NCBI GenBank assembly: GCA_937136425.1
Contig: CAKZON010000087.1
Coordinates: 1 to 64,000 of the forward strand
Source: an uncultured Crocinitomix sp.
GTDB taxonomy: Bacteria > Bacteroidota > Bacteroidia > Flavobacteriales_D > Crocinitomicaceae
Length of the DNA: 64,000 nt
Direction of reading: 5' to 3'
Position 1 is the first letter of the stretch, and each line of letters opens with the position of its first letter. Below, one piece after another: positions 25,849 to 35,377 of this stretch. A program made the position numbers and the translations under genes. The notes under the pieces were generated by a model. It searched no databases, was not told the DNA's origin, and worked only from the letters and a program-made list of their open reading frames with translations.

Positions 25849-26856
25849 CTATTGCGGCAAATCTATAATCCGTGGGTTGGTTGCGTTCTCGTTCAGTATT
25901 AGCCCATTGAAACGGATATAAATGTTTTGGCCACCTGGATCTTTCATTGAGAATTCGATTAGAGTAAAAATGAGTTTTTTGGCGTCTGTATTATAATCAA
26001 TGGAATGTAATTCATAGGATGAGCTTAATTCTTTTAAGTAGCGTTCTTCGTCTTTGGCAATATTGAACGAGTACAAACCTTTAGTTTCAGAGAGACTGTG
26101 TTGGATATAATAAATTGTGCTCGATTCTCTCACATATGTATCTCTGCAATAATGACATTTCGGTTGTGTATGTAAGTTAACGCGTTCACTGTTGTGAATA
26201 TTGAAAGATTGATAGATGCTAGTAGTATTATTCATGATAATTAAATGATCGTTATCAATCCAATCAATTGCTCTAAAATTAGGGTAACCTTCATGAAAAA
26301 TTAAAAGCTCTGCTGTCTTGTCAAAAATTCTTAAACCGTCGCTTCCTATTGTAAAAAGTAAATTACCATTTGGGCTATATTTTCCCGGGGTTTGGTGGGT
26401 GCCGGCAGTTGTTATTTGTTTCGAAATTCCTTGTAAATTTGTGCTATATACTTCGTAACTAGGCCCTATGTAAAGAATGTTGTCACCATTTCCCCAGCTC
26501 AGGTCGTTGTAACAGCCCTCTACCAATAACCTCGACTCTTTCGTGCAAAAATCATAAAACCAAATTGATCTTTTATTTGCAATAACTCCCGTGTCTTGTT
26601 TGATGTATGCAATTTGGTTGGCTTTTTCAGGATTAAATTGAATAGAATAAATGTAATATGGACTAAGGTTAGTATAATAAGGTCCTCCTGTGACTTCACC
26701 TATCATCAATTCTTCTAAAACAGGTTCAGGAGCAAGATGAGAGCTTTGCTCAAAACAATAAATATCTTCATTAACAATAGGGATGCTAAGCTGAGGATCT
26801 TTTCTACATCCAGCAATGAAAACTATAATTAAGAATATTAAATAGGGTTTAAACAT
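25849..26856 (-). CDS. Lipoprotein with WD40-like/TolB-type beta-propeller repeats
   Basis: This 335-residue lipoprotein has a signal peptide ending in FIAGC (Cys near residue 17). The body shows repeated segments such as GKYSPNGNLLFTIGSDGLRIF, DWIDNDHLIIMNN and YNTDAKKLIFTLIE, which are typical of TolB/WD40-like propeller blades in Bacteroidota. It is probably attached to the outer membrane or periplasmic face. No enzymatic residues are seen. It may be a binding or scaffold protein. The 290 bases upstream hold no other gene. Confidence 0.7.
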   Translation of the reverse strand: MFKPYLIFLIIVFIAGCRKDPQLSIPIVNEDIYCFEQSSHLAPEPVLEELMIGEVTGGPYYTNLSPYYIYSIQFNPEKANQIAYIKQDTGVIANKRSIWFYDFCTKESRLLVEGCYNDLSWGNGDNILYIGPSYEVYSTNLQGISKQITTAGTHQTPGKYSPNGNLLFTIGSDGLRIFDKTAELLIFHEGYPNFRAIDWIDNDHLIIMNNTTSIYQSFNIHNSERVNLHTQPKCHYCRDTYVRESSTIYYIQHSLSETKGLYSFNIAKDEERYLKELSSSYELHSIDYNTDAKKLIFTLIEFSMKDPGGQNIYIRFNGLILNENATNPRIIDLPQ

Positions 26857-27146
26857 TTATTTAGCCACGGTTTAGGTTGCAATAAAATTAGGGAATAAAA
26901 TTTTGATTCTCAACCTTAAAGAATAAACTTGCGCGTTGATTATACTTATCTGTCAATCACTCATTCATATCCGCTAACCACTCATTTCCATACTTCTATT
27001 GACGGTTTGATACCTAGGTTTAAATCGTAAATCAATTAAAATATAGAATTATGAAATCACAATTGAAATAAGTTTTGTTGAATACCTAATATGTTTCGTT
27101 GAATAGCAAATTATTAACGGTTGACTAATAGTACATTTAGGGCGAA

Positions 27147-27458
27147 ATGGTAATTGTAATTAAAAAACAAGCAGGCACAATTTTAGAAGGATTTTATCGT
27201 GCCTTTTCAGTGTTCGTTTTGAGCTTTACATTGTCGTTCGTTTTGTTTGAACATTTACTTTTTTATCGGTACTTTCTTTTTACTCGTCAAACATGGGAAT
27301 GGCTTGCATCAATAGTTGGCTGGAGTGGGGTTTTAACTATTTTCTTTTATTATGTTTTGCTGTGGTTTTATCCAAAACCGCGCGCGTGGTGGGATAGGCT
27401 ATTTATAATTCTCGTAGTGTTTAGTTTGATCTTCTTCAATCCTTTAGCAAAAGGATAA
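27147..27458 (+). CDS. Hypothetical small membrane protein
   Basis: The protein has 103 residues with three predicted membrane segments (about 18-42 VFVLSFTLSFVLFEHLLFY, 52-72 and 83-98). Charged ends such as KPRAWWDR flank them. No family is recognised. It precedes the OmpA-family gene by 104 bases on the same strand. A TACATTTA sequence about 10 bases upstream resembles a -7 element, but it is too close for a normal leader. The reading frame is moderately supported. Confidence 0.5.
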   Translation: MVIVIKKQAGTILEGFYRAFSVFVLSFTLSFVLFEHLLFYRYFLFTRQTWEWLASIVGWSGVLTIFFYYVLLWFYPKPRAWWDRLFIILVVFSLIFFNPLAKG

Positions 27459-27562
27459 TCTGTTAAATAACAATTAATCGAGATTAAACCTCTACTAGTC
27501 GATAGGTCAATTTATCAACGTACTAAAGCTGCAACTTTGTCTGTATAAACAAAAAAATATAG

Positions 27563-28678
27563 ATGAAAAGAATTTTATTATTACTAGCGTTTGGCTCCCT
27601 ATCATACGCAACAACAGCGCAAACTTCGACCAATAAATGGGCGATTGGTTTTCATGTTGGTGTAGAACAATATAAAGGAGAATTAGGTTCTGGGTTTTAC
27701 AAGTTTGGGCAAGATTTGAACGGGCTTATTGGTTTGGATGTGTCTAGACAATTAACTCCGCGTTTTGATGTTGCATTTCATACTACTTATGGTGACATGA
27801 GTTATGATAATGGAACAGATCCAGTTGTGTTTACACGTCAGAACATGTTTCAAGCAAATGTTCAAGGAAGATTCAATATCTTAACAGATGCTTCAAAATG
27901 GCGTCCTTATGTATTTGCAGGATTTGGACATATGCGTTTTGCTGATGGTGATTATTCACAAGCAAACACAATTATTCCTTATGGTTTAGGTCTAACATAC
28001 CAAGTTAAACCAAACCTTGCATTACGTTTACAGGAAACATTTATCTATTCGGATTTTGATCGAATGGATGCAGATCCTTCTAAAAAATTAAATGATAGCT
28101 ATTTGCAACATTCAATTTCATTGGTGTTTAATTTTGGAGGTTCTAAAAACGATAAAGATGGTGACGGTGTGGCAGATGAAAAAGATGAATGTCCTGATTT
28201 AGCAGGAACTGCTGATGCTAATGGTTGTCCTGATTCTGATGGTGATGGAGTTGCTGATAAAGACGATAAATGTCCAGACGTTGCAGGAGTTATGGAAAAC
28301 GCAGGTTGTCCTGAAGTGAATGAGGCAGATCAAAAAGTATTGAAAGACGCCTTGCATGGAATAAACTTTGAAACTGGAAAAGATGTTTTGAACGAATCAT
28401 CTAATGAGGTGTTGGACAGATTGGTAACTATGATGAAACTAAACTCTAAATTTAACTTAGAGATTAATGGTCATACTGATAGTCAAGGTGAAGATGATCT
28501 TAACTTAAAACTATCTGAAAAACGTGCTGCAGCCGTTAAAAATTATTTAATAGAAAAAGGTATCTCTGCAGACCGATTAATAGCAAAAGGATTTGGAGAA
28601 ACGCAACCAGTTGCAGATAATTCTACTGCAGAAGGTAGAGCAGAAAACAGAAGAGTAGAGTTGAAAATTAAATTTTAA
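27563..28678 (+). CDS. OmpA-family outer-membrane protein with TSP3 repeats
   Basis: The protein has 371 residues with a signal peptide (1-20). An N-terminal eight-strand-like beta-barrel (about 24-195) ends SLVFNFGG. Two or three thrombospondin type 3 calcium repeats follow (DKDGDGVADEKDECPD and DSDGDGVADKDDKCPD). The C-terminal OmpA/MotB peptidoglycan-binding domain (about 255-371) has LEINGHTDSQGEDDLNLKLSEKRA and AENRRVELKIKF. It anchors the outer membrane to the cell wall. This architecture is standard for Bacteroidota. It is monocistronic, followed by a strong terminator. Confidence 0.94.
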   Translation: MKRILLLLAFGSLSYATTAQTSTNKWAIGFHVGVEQYKGELGSGFYKFGQDLNGLIGLDVSRQLTPRFDVAFHTTYGDMSYDNGTDPVVFTRQNMFQANVQGRFNILTDASKWRPYVFAGFGHMRFADGDYSQANTIIPYGLGLTYQVKPNLALRLQETFIYSDFDRMDADPSKKLNDSYLQHSISLVFNFGGSKNDKDGDGVADEKDECPDLAGTADANGCPDSDGDGVADKDDKCPDVAGVMENAGCPEVNEADQKVLKDALHGINFETGKDVLNESSNEVLDRLVTMMKLNSKFNLEINGHTDSQGEDDLNLKLSEKRAAAVKNYLIEKGISADRLIAKGFGETQPVADNSTAEGRAENRRVELKIKF

Positions 28679-28810
28679 AAGAACTTAATCGAGTTTATTT
28701 GTTCATTAATCGAGGTTTGAAAAAACAAGGACTATTCTAACGTATCTTTCAAACGTAAATATTGAATAATTTGACAAGATTTAATATTAAGTTTAGTTTG
28801 TAATAAAGAT

Positions 28811-28839
28811 TCCCCGTTCATTGAACGGGGATTTTTTTT
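28811..28839 (+). terminator. Intrinsic terminator after the OmpA gene
   Basis: TCCCCGTTCA / TGAACGGGGA forms a compact G+C-rich hairpin followed by eight T residues. The T run overlaps the stop codon of the convergent gene at 28838, so the two genes share this end. Confidence 0.88.
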
Positions 28840-29332
28840 ATAAATGCCCTGCTGCAAAAATCTCGTTCCAGTTAAAGTCCGAAACTTCAAAAACGCCTTC
28901 TTCTACTTGTTCTAAATTGAATACTAATTCAAGAAGGTAAGAGTCTGAAGAACCAGAGTGTTGGCAATCAATGTAGTTTCTACGATCTCCAAAAACAAAA
29001 TTGAAAATTAAATCTACATTTTCGTTCACGGTCGGAACAATAGAGTCAGTTAATGTGAGTTCAAGATTTGTTTTTGTTACAGTAACGCTGTTTGTAATAA
29101 CATCTGTATGTTCATCCAATGGATTGACATCAGTAAAGTAATCAGCTGGCAAGTCATCTAATGTTGCCAAGGATACATTAATTGTTACTAAACTATCACC
29201 ATTTAGTAATGCTGAATTATACTCTACCGACTGGAATGTGTTTCCTAATGCACCGTTGCACGTGTCTTTTACACAACTGGTAAGACTAAAACTTGTTACG
29301 GTGGCCAAAATCAACAAGTATTTTAATTTCAT
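28838..29332 (-). CDS. Hypothetical lipoprotein
   Basis: This 164-residue lipoprotein has a signal peptide ending in SLTSC (Cys near residue 20). The rest is beta-rich and acidic, with few landmarks (CNGALGNTFQSVEYNSALL near the start, YIDCQHSGSSDSYLLELVFN near the end). No family is recognised. It lies downstream of the sigma-factor fusion gene on the same strand, 106 bases away, and converges with the OmpA gene across a shared terminator. Confidence 0.65.
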   Translation of the reverse strand: MKLKYLLILATVTSFSLTSCVKDTCNGALGNTFQSVEYNSALLNGDSLVTINVSLATLDDLPADYFTDVNPLDEHTDVITNSVTVTKTNLELTLTDSIVPTVNENVDLIFNFVFGDRRNYIDCQHSGSSDSYLLELVFNLEQVEEGVFEVSDFNWNEIFAAGHL

Positions 29333-29438
29333 GATCTAGTTCTTTTCGTGTTATTCAAAGTTAAATCGAATTCACACAAAATACCCCCTATTAGTCTCAA
29401 AATTTAATTTACCCGCTCAAAGCTGTAAATGTTTGATA

Positions 29439-31709
29439 TTAATCTAATTGAACCTTGCTTTCAAAGCATCTAAATTTAATTAGAGCCTGATTGTTATTGC
29501 CCGCTTCAAAATATCCAGTAATTATTTTGTGATTGTTTTTAGTTTCATAAGCCTCTGTTGTTAATGTTAAGTTTCCATAATCAAGACTGCCATAATTAGC
29601 ATCAAAATCAAACTTATAATCTGCAGGTTTAGCCAATGTAATTTTGTAAGAAGAATATTTTCCTTGAAAATTCATTAAAGCAAGTCCTGTTTTTGAAATA
29701 GTTAAATCATCTTCAAAAGAATGAATTTCAATTTCGTTTACTAGTTCCCCAATTTTATAGACACTGTATTTGCTAGATGCCCCAACAAAGTTGTTAACAT
29801 GGTCTATAAATAGTTTACTCTCAAATGCAATAGGAATAGTTAATGAAGAAATACTTTCACTATTTAGTGTAGAATAGCGCATTTCAATTGCTAATTCATT
29901 AATTTTTGGTAACGTTAATTTACTTTCAAATACATTTAATTCACATTCATCAATATTGCTTTTTTCAAAGTTAACCGTTGAGTATTTTATGTTTGCCACC
30001 AAATTTTTGCGGATAGATGTTGCTGTTAGTTTACTCTCAAAGAGTGACATGTCGCTTTCAATAATTTCATCTGCGGTGATGGTAGAATATTTTGCTGTTA
30101 AATCAAGATCTTCAATTGTCTTAAAGTTTGCATCACTATCCATTAGATAGATCGTAGCGTCTTTATATGAGCCAAACGTTGCGTCTGAGTATCTCAACTT
30201 AATGTCAGCCTTCCCTGTTATTGATCCTGCTTCTAAATTGCTATTGTAAAGGCTTGCAGTCAAGTCTCCATCCATGTCTGGAATTATTAATGATTTAAAA
30301 TCACCTTTTAGTTTTAGGTTGCAAGTTTTAGGAAGCATAATCAAGTAATTGACTTCAAGTTCTTTGAATTTAATTTTGTCTCCATTTCCAAAAGTTATCG
30401 AACTCAAACCCTTTTTTCTGTCGCGCAATTTTTGCTTTTTCACATTGCATATGTTCGAACTTAGAGTAAGAGTGCCTCCTTGTTTTTCCATCTTGTAATT
30501 CAAGTTTTCCCGAATTAATGCCTCATCTTCAGGTGTCTTTGCTTCAATTTTATGGTTGGGTATGACTTTAATTTCATCTTTATCCCAAGTCTTGAGTTCA
30601 ACATTGTCTCCAAGATGATTGATAAATACTGTTTCTACACTTGCAGATGGGTAGGAGTCACCTTCCAGAATAATTGGTGCAGAAATGTTATTTGTGGTGT
30701 GGTTGGTTGTGAAATTTGATGCTAATAAGAGAGTTTCTTCCCCTTCTTCTTCTAAGAATAGTTTGTCAATATTAATAGTTTCTCCCTGTTGTTCATCAAT
30801 TGTGTTGGGTATAATTGTTATTTCGTTAATCACATCTGCATAATCTATGGTTTTCTCAATTTTGCGGTAGTTTTGCGAATGAACAATACTATCAGTGGAA
30901 GTTTCAATAGCTGCAAGCGCATCATTTTGGTCCAAATTATCATTGTTATTCGATAAAAGGACGGATGCGCCAACTATGGTTCCAACAATTGTAGATCCAA
31001 TAATTGTTTTTTTAAGTAAAGCACTACCAATTTTGGAAGCTGTTGAGTTTGCTGCCGTACCAGCTATTTGAAAATTGCTAACAGCTGCGGCCGCTTCACT
31101 TGAAGATAAAGGAAGTGGTAGCTCTTTAATGACTTGGAAATAGGCATCTAAATTTGACATGCTAAATGAATTTGATGTAAATAAAATAGCAGTAACTACA
31201 GCTGTTTTTTTCTGTGGTTTTTCACGCATTAATTCAACCAGTTTTTCACGGCCACGTTTAATGCGTTGTTTCACAGCTGATGCTCCTGCATTCTGTATTA
31301 CCATTATTTCCTTAATAGGCAAATCACTTATTTCAAATAAAATCACTGCCTCTTTTTGTAATTCTGGCAATTCATCTAATGCAGCATAAAGGAGTGAGAT
31401 GTCCATTCTTGAATCAACATTATGGATGGGGTCTTCCATTTTCTCAATTTCATCCTCTTCATAGTGACCATCAAATTTGCGTCTTCTGATTTTGTTCAGG
31501 CAAATTCTATTTGCGGTTGTAAACAAATAAGAGAGTAACGCACCTTTGTTTTCCAATTTGTGATAATTCTCTAAGCCTACCAATAAAACGTCGTTTGCTA
31601 AATCTTTTGGGTCCATAATTCCGCGGCTTTTTACTATGCAAAAGCGCATCAACGACTCATGGATTTCCTCGTACTGAGCTAAAAACTGTTTTTTATCTGA
31701 AGCTTTCAT
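29439..31709 (-). CDS. ECF sigma factor fused to a membrane segment and beta-helix-like domain
   Basis: This is one continuous frame of 756 residues. Residues 1 to about 80 hold sigma region 2 (DPKDLANDVLLVGLENYHKLENK and LLSYLFTTANRICLNKIRRRK). Residues 100-165 hold region 4 (LDELPELQKEAVILFE, IKEIMVIQNAGASAVKQRIKRGREKL). A hydrophobic stretch, KTIIGSTIVGTIVGASVLLS (about 234-253), could span the membrane; a weaker one lies at 169-180. The C-terminal 480 residues carry alternating repeats of FESKL and KYST type, like DUF2807/DUF4097 beta-helix proteins, and end in FESKVQLD. ATG 31709 is preferred over a TTG at 31730. It could be a membrane-tethered sigma factor whose outer part replaces an anti-sigma factor. 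This is inference. Confidence 0.8.
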   Translation of the reverse strand: MKASDKKQFLAQYEEIHESLMRFCIVKSRGIMDPKDLANDVLLVGLENYHKLENKGALLSYLFTTANRICLNKIRRRKFDGHYEEDEIEKMEDPIHNVDSRMDISLLYAALDELPELQKEAVILFEISDLPIKEIMVIQNAGASAVKQRIKRGREKLVELMREKPQKKTAVVTAILFTSNSFSMSNLDAYFQVIKELPLPLSSSEAAAAVSNFQIAGTAANSTASKIGSALLKKTIIGSTIVGTIVGASVLLSNNNDNLDQNDALAAIETSTDSIVHSQNYRKIEKTIDYADVINEITIIPNTIDEQQGETINIDKLFLEEEGEETLLLASNFTTNHTTNNISAPIILEGDSYPSASVETVFINHLGDNVELKTWDKDEIKVIPNHKIEAKTPEDEALIRENLNYKMEKQGGTLTLSSNICNVKKQKLRDRKKGLSSITFGNGDKIKFKELEVNYLIMLPKTCNLKLKGDFKSLIIPDMDGDLTASLYNSNLEAGSITGKADIKLRYSDATFGSYKDATIYLMDSDANFKTIEDLDLTAKYSTITADEIIESDMSLFESKLTATSIRKNLVANIKYSTVNFEKSNIDECELNVFESKLTLPKINELAIEMRYSTLNSESISSLTIPIAFESKLFIDHVNNFVGASSKYSVYKIGELVNEIEIHSFEDDLTISKTGLALMNFQGKYSSYKITLAKPADYKFDFDANYGSLDYGNLTLTTEAYETKNNHKIITGYFEAGNNNQALIKFRCFESKVQLD

Positions 31710-31945
31710 CAATTTAAATAATGGTTTCAATTAGTAAGGCACATAGGTCTTGCTAAAAGTCACATTTTAATTCACTTATTTTTAGATATCTTCAATATTG
31801 ACTCTCAATATACCACAAATAACTCAGTGTTAATGGTCGATTAGGGAATGTTTCAACGCCATAATTAAAACATATTTATTTGCGGAAATCACAAAAGAGA
31901 AGCTTTCATTGCGGAATTCAATTCTAAAAAAAAGCGCACTCCACC

Positions 31946-31953
31946 TAGATTTG
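31946..31953 (+). promoter_or_regulatory. -7 element for the epimerase operon
   Basis: TAGATTTG matches TAnnTTTG exactly and lies 22 bases upstream of the epimerase ATG at 31976. No TTG is found at a suitable -33 distance. Confidence 0.45.
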
Positions 31954-31975
31954 ACTAAATCATAAAATCAAAATT

Positions 31976-32968
31976 ATGAAAGTATTAGTAACAGGAGCAG
32001 ATGGCGTTTTAGGAAGTAACCTTGTACGTGTTTTGCTAAAAAGAAAGTATGAAGTAACTGCTTTAATTGAAAAAGGAAAAGACCCTGTAACCTTGAATTG
32101 TTTAAATGTGAATCGGGTTGAAGGAAATATTTTAAATATTGAGGATGTTAATCGTGTGATAGAGGGGCAAGACGTTTTGATACATTGCGCGGCTAGTACA
32201 AGTGTTTGGCCAGCAAGATCCGAAATTGTGAATCAGGTAAATGTACAAGGTACAGAAAATGTGGTTCAGGCGTGTTTAAGATTTGGAATCAAAAAAATGA
32301 TTTATGTTGGTACGGCTAATTCATTTGGCTTTGGTTCTATTGATGAACCGGGTAAAGAAGGTGATTCATATAAGTCTGGCAAATACGGGCTAGATTATAT
32401 GGATTCAAAGAAAATAGCGCAAGAAAAAGTGATACAAGCGGTTAATCATAAAGGATTACCAGCAGTTATTGTTAATCCAACGTTTATGATTGGTCCGTTT
32501 GATTCTAAACCAAGTTCAGGTGCAATGATTTTAGCATTAATAAATAATAAAATACCATGTTACACTGGTGGCGGAAAAAACTATATAAATGTTGCAGATG
32601 CTGCAATAGGAATAGCAAATGCAATTAAACTTGGTAAAGTGGGTGAGTGCTATATTTTAGGAAATGAAAACCTCACTTTTAAAGCTATGTTTGAAAAAAT
32701 ATCAGCAGTGGTAAATTGTAATGCTCCAAAAAGAAGATTACCTGCAGGGATTGTTCAGCTATATGGAAAAATTAATGCATTATTTGCTCGCCTATTCAAG
32801 TTTCATCCGTCTATTACGCCGGAACTTGCAAAAATATCTTGCGAAGAGCATTATTATTCAGCACAAAAAGCCGTGCGCGAATTGAAACTACCTCAAACAC
32901 CTCTTGAGCAAGGAATCAAGGATTGTTATGAATGGTTTAAGGCAAACGGATATATTAATCGAAAATAA
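31976..32968 (+). CDS. NAD(P)-dependent epimerase/dehydratase (extended SDR)
   Basis: This 330-residue enzyme has an N-terminal Rossmann fold with the dinucleotide motif TGADGVLGSNLV (8-19). Catalytic residues are in the YxxxK pair YMDSKKIAQEK (near 140-144), with an upstream Ser in YVGTANSFGFG. It resembles the 3-beta-hydroxysteroid dehydrogenase/isomerase and dihydroflavonol reductase branch. The true substrate is unknown and is not necessarily a steroid. It starts an operon with a classical SDR (6 bases downstream) and a seven-helix membrane protein. The three may act in a lipid or isoprenoid oxidoreduction step, which is inference. Confidence 0.88.
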   Translation: MKVLVTGADGVLGSNLVRVLLKRKYEVTALIEKGKDPVTLNCLNVNRVEGNILNIEDVNRVIEGQDVLIHCAASTSVWPARSEIVNQVNVQGTENVVQACLRFGIKKMIYVGTANSFGFGSIDEPGKEGDSYKSGKYGLDYMDSKKIAQEKVIQAVNHKGLPAVIVNPTFMIGPFDSKPSSGAMILALINNKIPCYTGGGKNYINVADAAIGIANAIKLGKVGECYILGNENLTFKAMFEKISAVVNCNAPKRRLPAGIVQLYGKINALFARLFKFHPSITPELAKISCEEHYYSAQKAVRELKLPQTPLEQGIKDCYEWFKANGYINRK

Positions 32969-32973
32969 AGGAT

Positions 32974-33825
32974 ATGCGCTTTAAAAATAAAGTAGGAATA
33001 ATTACAGGTTCAAGCCGTGGGATTGGAAGAGCAACGGCTATTGAATTGTGTAAACAAGGAGCAAAGGTGGTTTTAAACGGTCGCAGTCAAGGGCAACTTT
33101 TAAAAACAAGAGATGAATTGCTAACAATGGGCTTTGATGTTATTGCTTTGCAGGGAGATGCTACTTCTGTGGTAGATTGTGAATACGTTGTTGAGGAAAC
33201 AATTAAAGCATATGGACAGCTTGATTTTTTAGTGAATAACGGAAGTTCAACAATGAATGAAAGTTTTGAAAAAATTGAACCGGACACATTTCATGATGTG
33301 TTTTGCAGCAATTCGCTTGGAGCTGTTTTACCAACAATGGCAGCTTTGCCTTATTTAAAGCAGAGTAAAGGAAGTGTCTTGTTTATTTCAAGTTTGGCCG
33401 GATTGCATGGTATGCCTTCAGCCTCTGCTTATAGTGCTGGAAAAATGGCGTTAACGGGCTTTTGGCAGTCTTTGAAAATAGAATTGAGTCACACAGGTAT
33501 TCATTTTGGAATTTGCTATTTAGGATTTACAGAAAATGATGCTGAAAAGCGGATGCTAACTGCTGATGGAACTTTGGTTCCTGTGCCAAAACGTCCAGCT
33601 TATTTAATAAAGTCGCAAAAGCAAGTGGCGCAATTAATTGCAAAGTCAATTTATTATCGAAAATCGCGGAGAGTAATTTCAACGGTAGGTAAATTAACGG
33701 CGTTTATGTTTCGCTTTTGTCCGCGGTTGGCAATGTATCTAATGATAAAGTCACAAAGACGAGAAGAGAAAAGAGGAGGATTTGCAAAAATTGAGATCGG
33801 TAAACGAAAAATTAAAACCATTTAA
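32974..33825 (+). CDS. SDR-family oxidoreductase
   Basis: This 283-residue classical short-chain dehydrogenase has the cofactor motif TGSSRGIGRA (10-19). NNGSS replaces the usual NNAG, and the active-site residues are Ser in LFISSLAG and Tyr/Lys in YSAGKMA. The C-terminus has a basic, partly hydrophobic extension (MFRFCPRLAMYLMIKSQRREEKRGG) that could associate with the membrane. Its substrate is unknown. It lies between the epimerase (5-base gap) and a polytopic membrane protein (2-base gap), all clearly one operon. Confidence 0.92.
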   Translation: MRFKNKVGIITGSSRGIGRATAIELCKQGAKVVLNGRSQGQLLKTRDELLTMGFDVIALQGDATSVVDCEYVVEETIKAYGQLDFLVNNGSSTMNESFEKIEPDTFHDVFCSNSLGAVLPTMAALPYLKQSKGSVLFISSLAGLHGMPSASAYSAGKMALTGFWQSLKIELSHTGIHFGICYLGFTENDAEKRMLTADGTLVPVPKRPAYLIKSQKQVAQLIAKSIYYRKSRRVISTVGKLTAFMFRFCPRLAMYLMIKSQRREEKRGGFAKIEIGKRKIKTI

Positions 33826-33827
33826 AA

Positions 33828-34547
33828 ATGAAAATAGGGGAAGATTTTGATAAAATAGAATGGCAGGTTGCAGATTGGAATCTGCTTGAACCAAATGCTT
33901 TTATTGGTGATAGTTTATTGTTTTTGCTAGCAATTGTTTTGGCGTTTAAAGTTCGCAAGGCTTCTGACGGAACCGCTTTTTATAAAAACTGGACTCGGTT
34001 TTTTATTGTGTTTGGTGTGAGTTTATTTGTGGGTGGATTAGGACATTTAATGTGGAATTATTGGGGCATTACCGGCAAGTATTTTTCATGGTATACAGCT
34101 ATCATAGCGGTTTATTTTATTGAGCAAGCAATGATTTCGCTCTATCCTAAAAAACGAATAAGGCAGGGGTTAGTGAATTGGTCAATTTTGAAATTGATTC
34201 TCTCTTTAGTTGGCTTAACGGTTGTAATAATAAAGGTGGATCTAGTGCAGGATGTTTCTAAGGGATTATTAATTCCATCTATAAATTCAGCATTGGGTAT
34301 GATACTGTCATTAGTTGTGTTGGGGGCAATTTATCAAAAAAACAAAGTCGGTGATTTTAAGTTTTTTTGGATTGGAATTGCGATTCTATTGCCCTCGGCT
34401 TTTTTTCAGTTTATGAAAATTAGTTTTGCGCAATGGTTTGATCGGAATGATGTGAGTCATGTGCTTTTGGCAATTACATTTATTTGCTACACCATTGGGG
34501 TGTTAAATTTTAGAAAAACTATTCCAGGAAAGCTTTTGAGAGGGTAA
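33828..34547 (+). CDS. Polytopic membrane protein of unknown function
   Basis: The protein has 239 residues with about seven transmembrane helices, for example FIGDSLLFLLAIVLAFKV, FIVFGVSLFVGGLGHLMWNY, WYTAIIAVYFIEQAMISLY, LILSLVGLTVVIIKV and VLLAITFICYTIGVLNF. A conserved-looking GHLMWNYW and YFIEQA are embedded in the helices, and their His/Glu could be functional. No family is named with confidence. It starts 2 bases after the SDR gene, so it is translationally linked to it and probably works on the same substrate or product. Confidence 0.75.
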   Translation: MKIGEDFDKIEWQVADWNLLEPNAFIGDSLLFLLAIVLAFKVRKASDGTAFYKNWTRFFIVFGVSLFVGGLGHLMWNYWGITGKYFSWYTAIIAVYFIEQAMISLYPKKRIRQGLVNWSILKLILSLVGLTVVIIKVDLVQDVSKGLLIPSINSALGMILSLVVLGAIYQKNKVGDFKFFWIGIAILLPSAFFQFMKISFAQWFDRNDVSHVLLAITFICYTIGVLNFRKTIPGKLLRG

Positions 34548-34720
34548 AAATCCAAAAATGAATGATTAAACAATTAAAGTTGTTTTTTTATTGCAAAATT
34601 TCACTTACTCAAAAGCCTATTTCACCATTGAAATTTGGAGGTTAACTAACCCAAACCTCATTATTTACCTTTTTTGCCTATTTTGTATTTAATTGGTATA
34701 GTTATTGGATTTGAACAGTT

Positions 34721-35377
34721 GTGAAAAAAGTAGGTTTTTATTTATTGTGGGCTATTGTAGCTGTGTTGGCAATTAACTTAGTGTTGATTGCGGCCAGTTA
34801 TATGACGTTTGATCCTAACCATAAGTTTTTAAACCTCAAGCAACATCTTATTGGAAATCCTATTTATAAAGGGAATTTTTATGTGCATTTAGCCTTTGGA
34901 ATTGTTGCTGTAATAACTGGTTTTGCCTTGTTTTTTGATAAGTTAATTCGCTTTAGCTCAAAACGGCATAAGCAATTTGGAAAACTATATATCATTTCCA
35001 TCTTATTATTGACAGGACCAACAGGATTGTACCTATCTTTTTTTGCAGAAGGAGGAGCGGTTGCAAGTGTCGGTTTTTTATTAATGAGTAGTATTTGGAT
35101 GTTGCTCACTTATATTCCATTTAGTAAAATTTTAAAGGGCGACATTCAAGGGCATTATAAATGGATGATTCGTAGTTACTGTTTTACCCTGTCTGGAATT
35201 ACTTTAAGAATAATGACACCTTTATTTGTGTATTGGTTTGGTATAGATACTGAAACAACCTTTATGCTGACTGCATATTTACCTTGGATTTTTAACCTTT
35301 TATTGGGCGAAGTAATCATCTACTTTAACCAACATCAAATAAAAAATGTAAACCAATTATTAAAACGAGCAAGATGA
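34721..35377 (+). CDS. DUF2306-like membrane protein
   Basis: The protein has 218 residues with about five transmembrane segments. The segments FYVHLAFGIVAVITGFALFF, KRHKQFGKLYIISILLLTGPTGLYLSFFAEGG, and GHYKWMIRSYCFTLSGITLRI carry the His and Arg pattern of the DUF2306 family (HKxxGxxY, GHxxWMxRSY, and LTxxAITLR-like). The start is GTG at 34721. Function is unknown; the family is occasionally suggested to bind haem or quinone, but that is not established. It overlaps the next gene by four bases (ATGA). Confidence 0.75.
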   Translation: MKKVGFYLLWAIVAVLAINLVLIAASYMTFDPNHKFLNLKQHLIGNPIYKGNFYVHLAFGIVAVITGFALFFDKLIRFSSKRHKQFGKLYIISILLLTGPTGLYLSFFAEGGAVASVGFLLMSSIWMLLTYIPFSKILKGDIQGHYKWMIRSYCFTLSGITLRIMTPLFVYWFGIDTETTFMLTAYLPWIFNLLLGEVIIYFNQHQIKNVNQLLKRAR

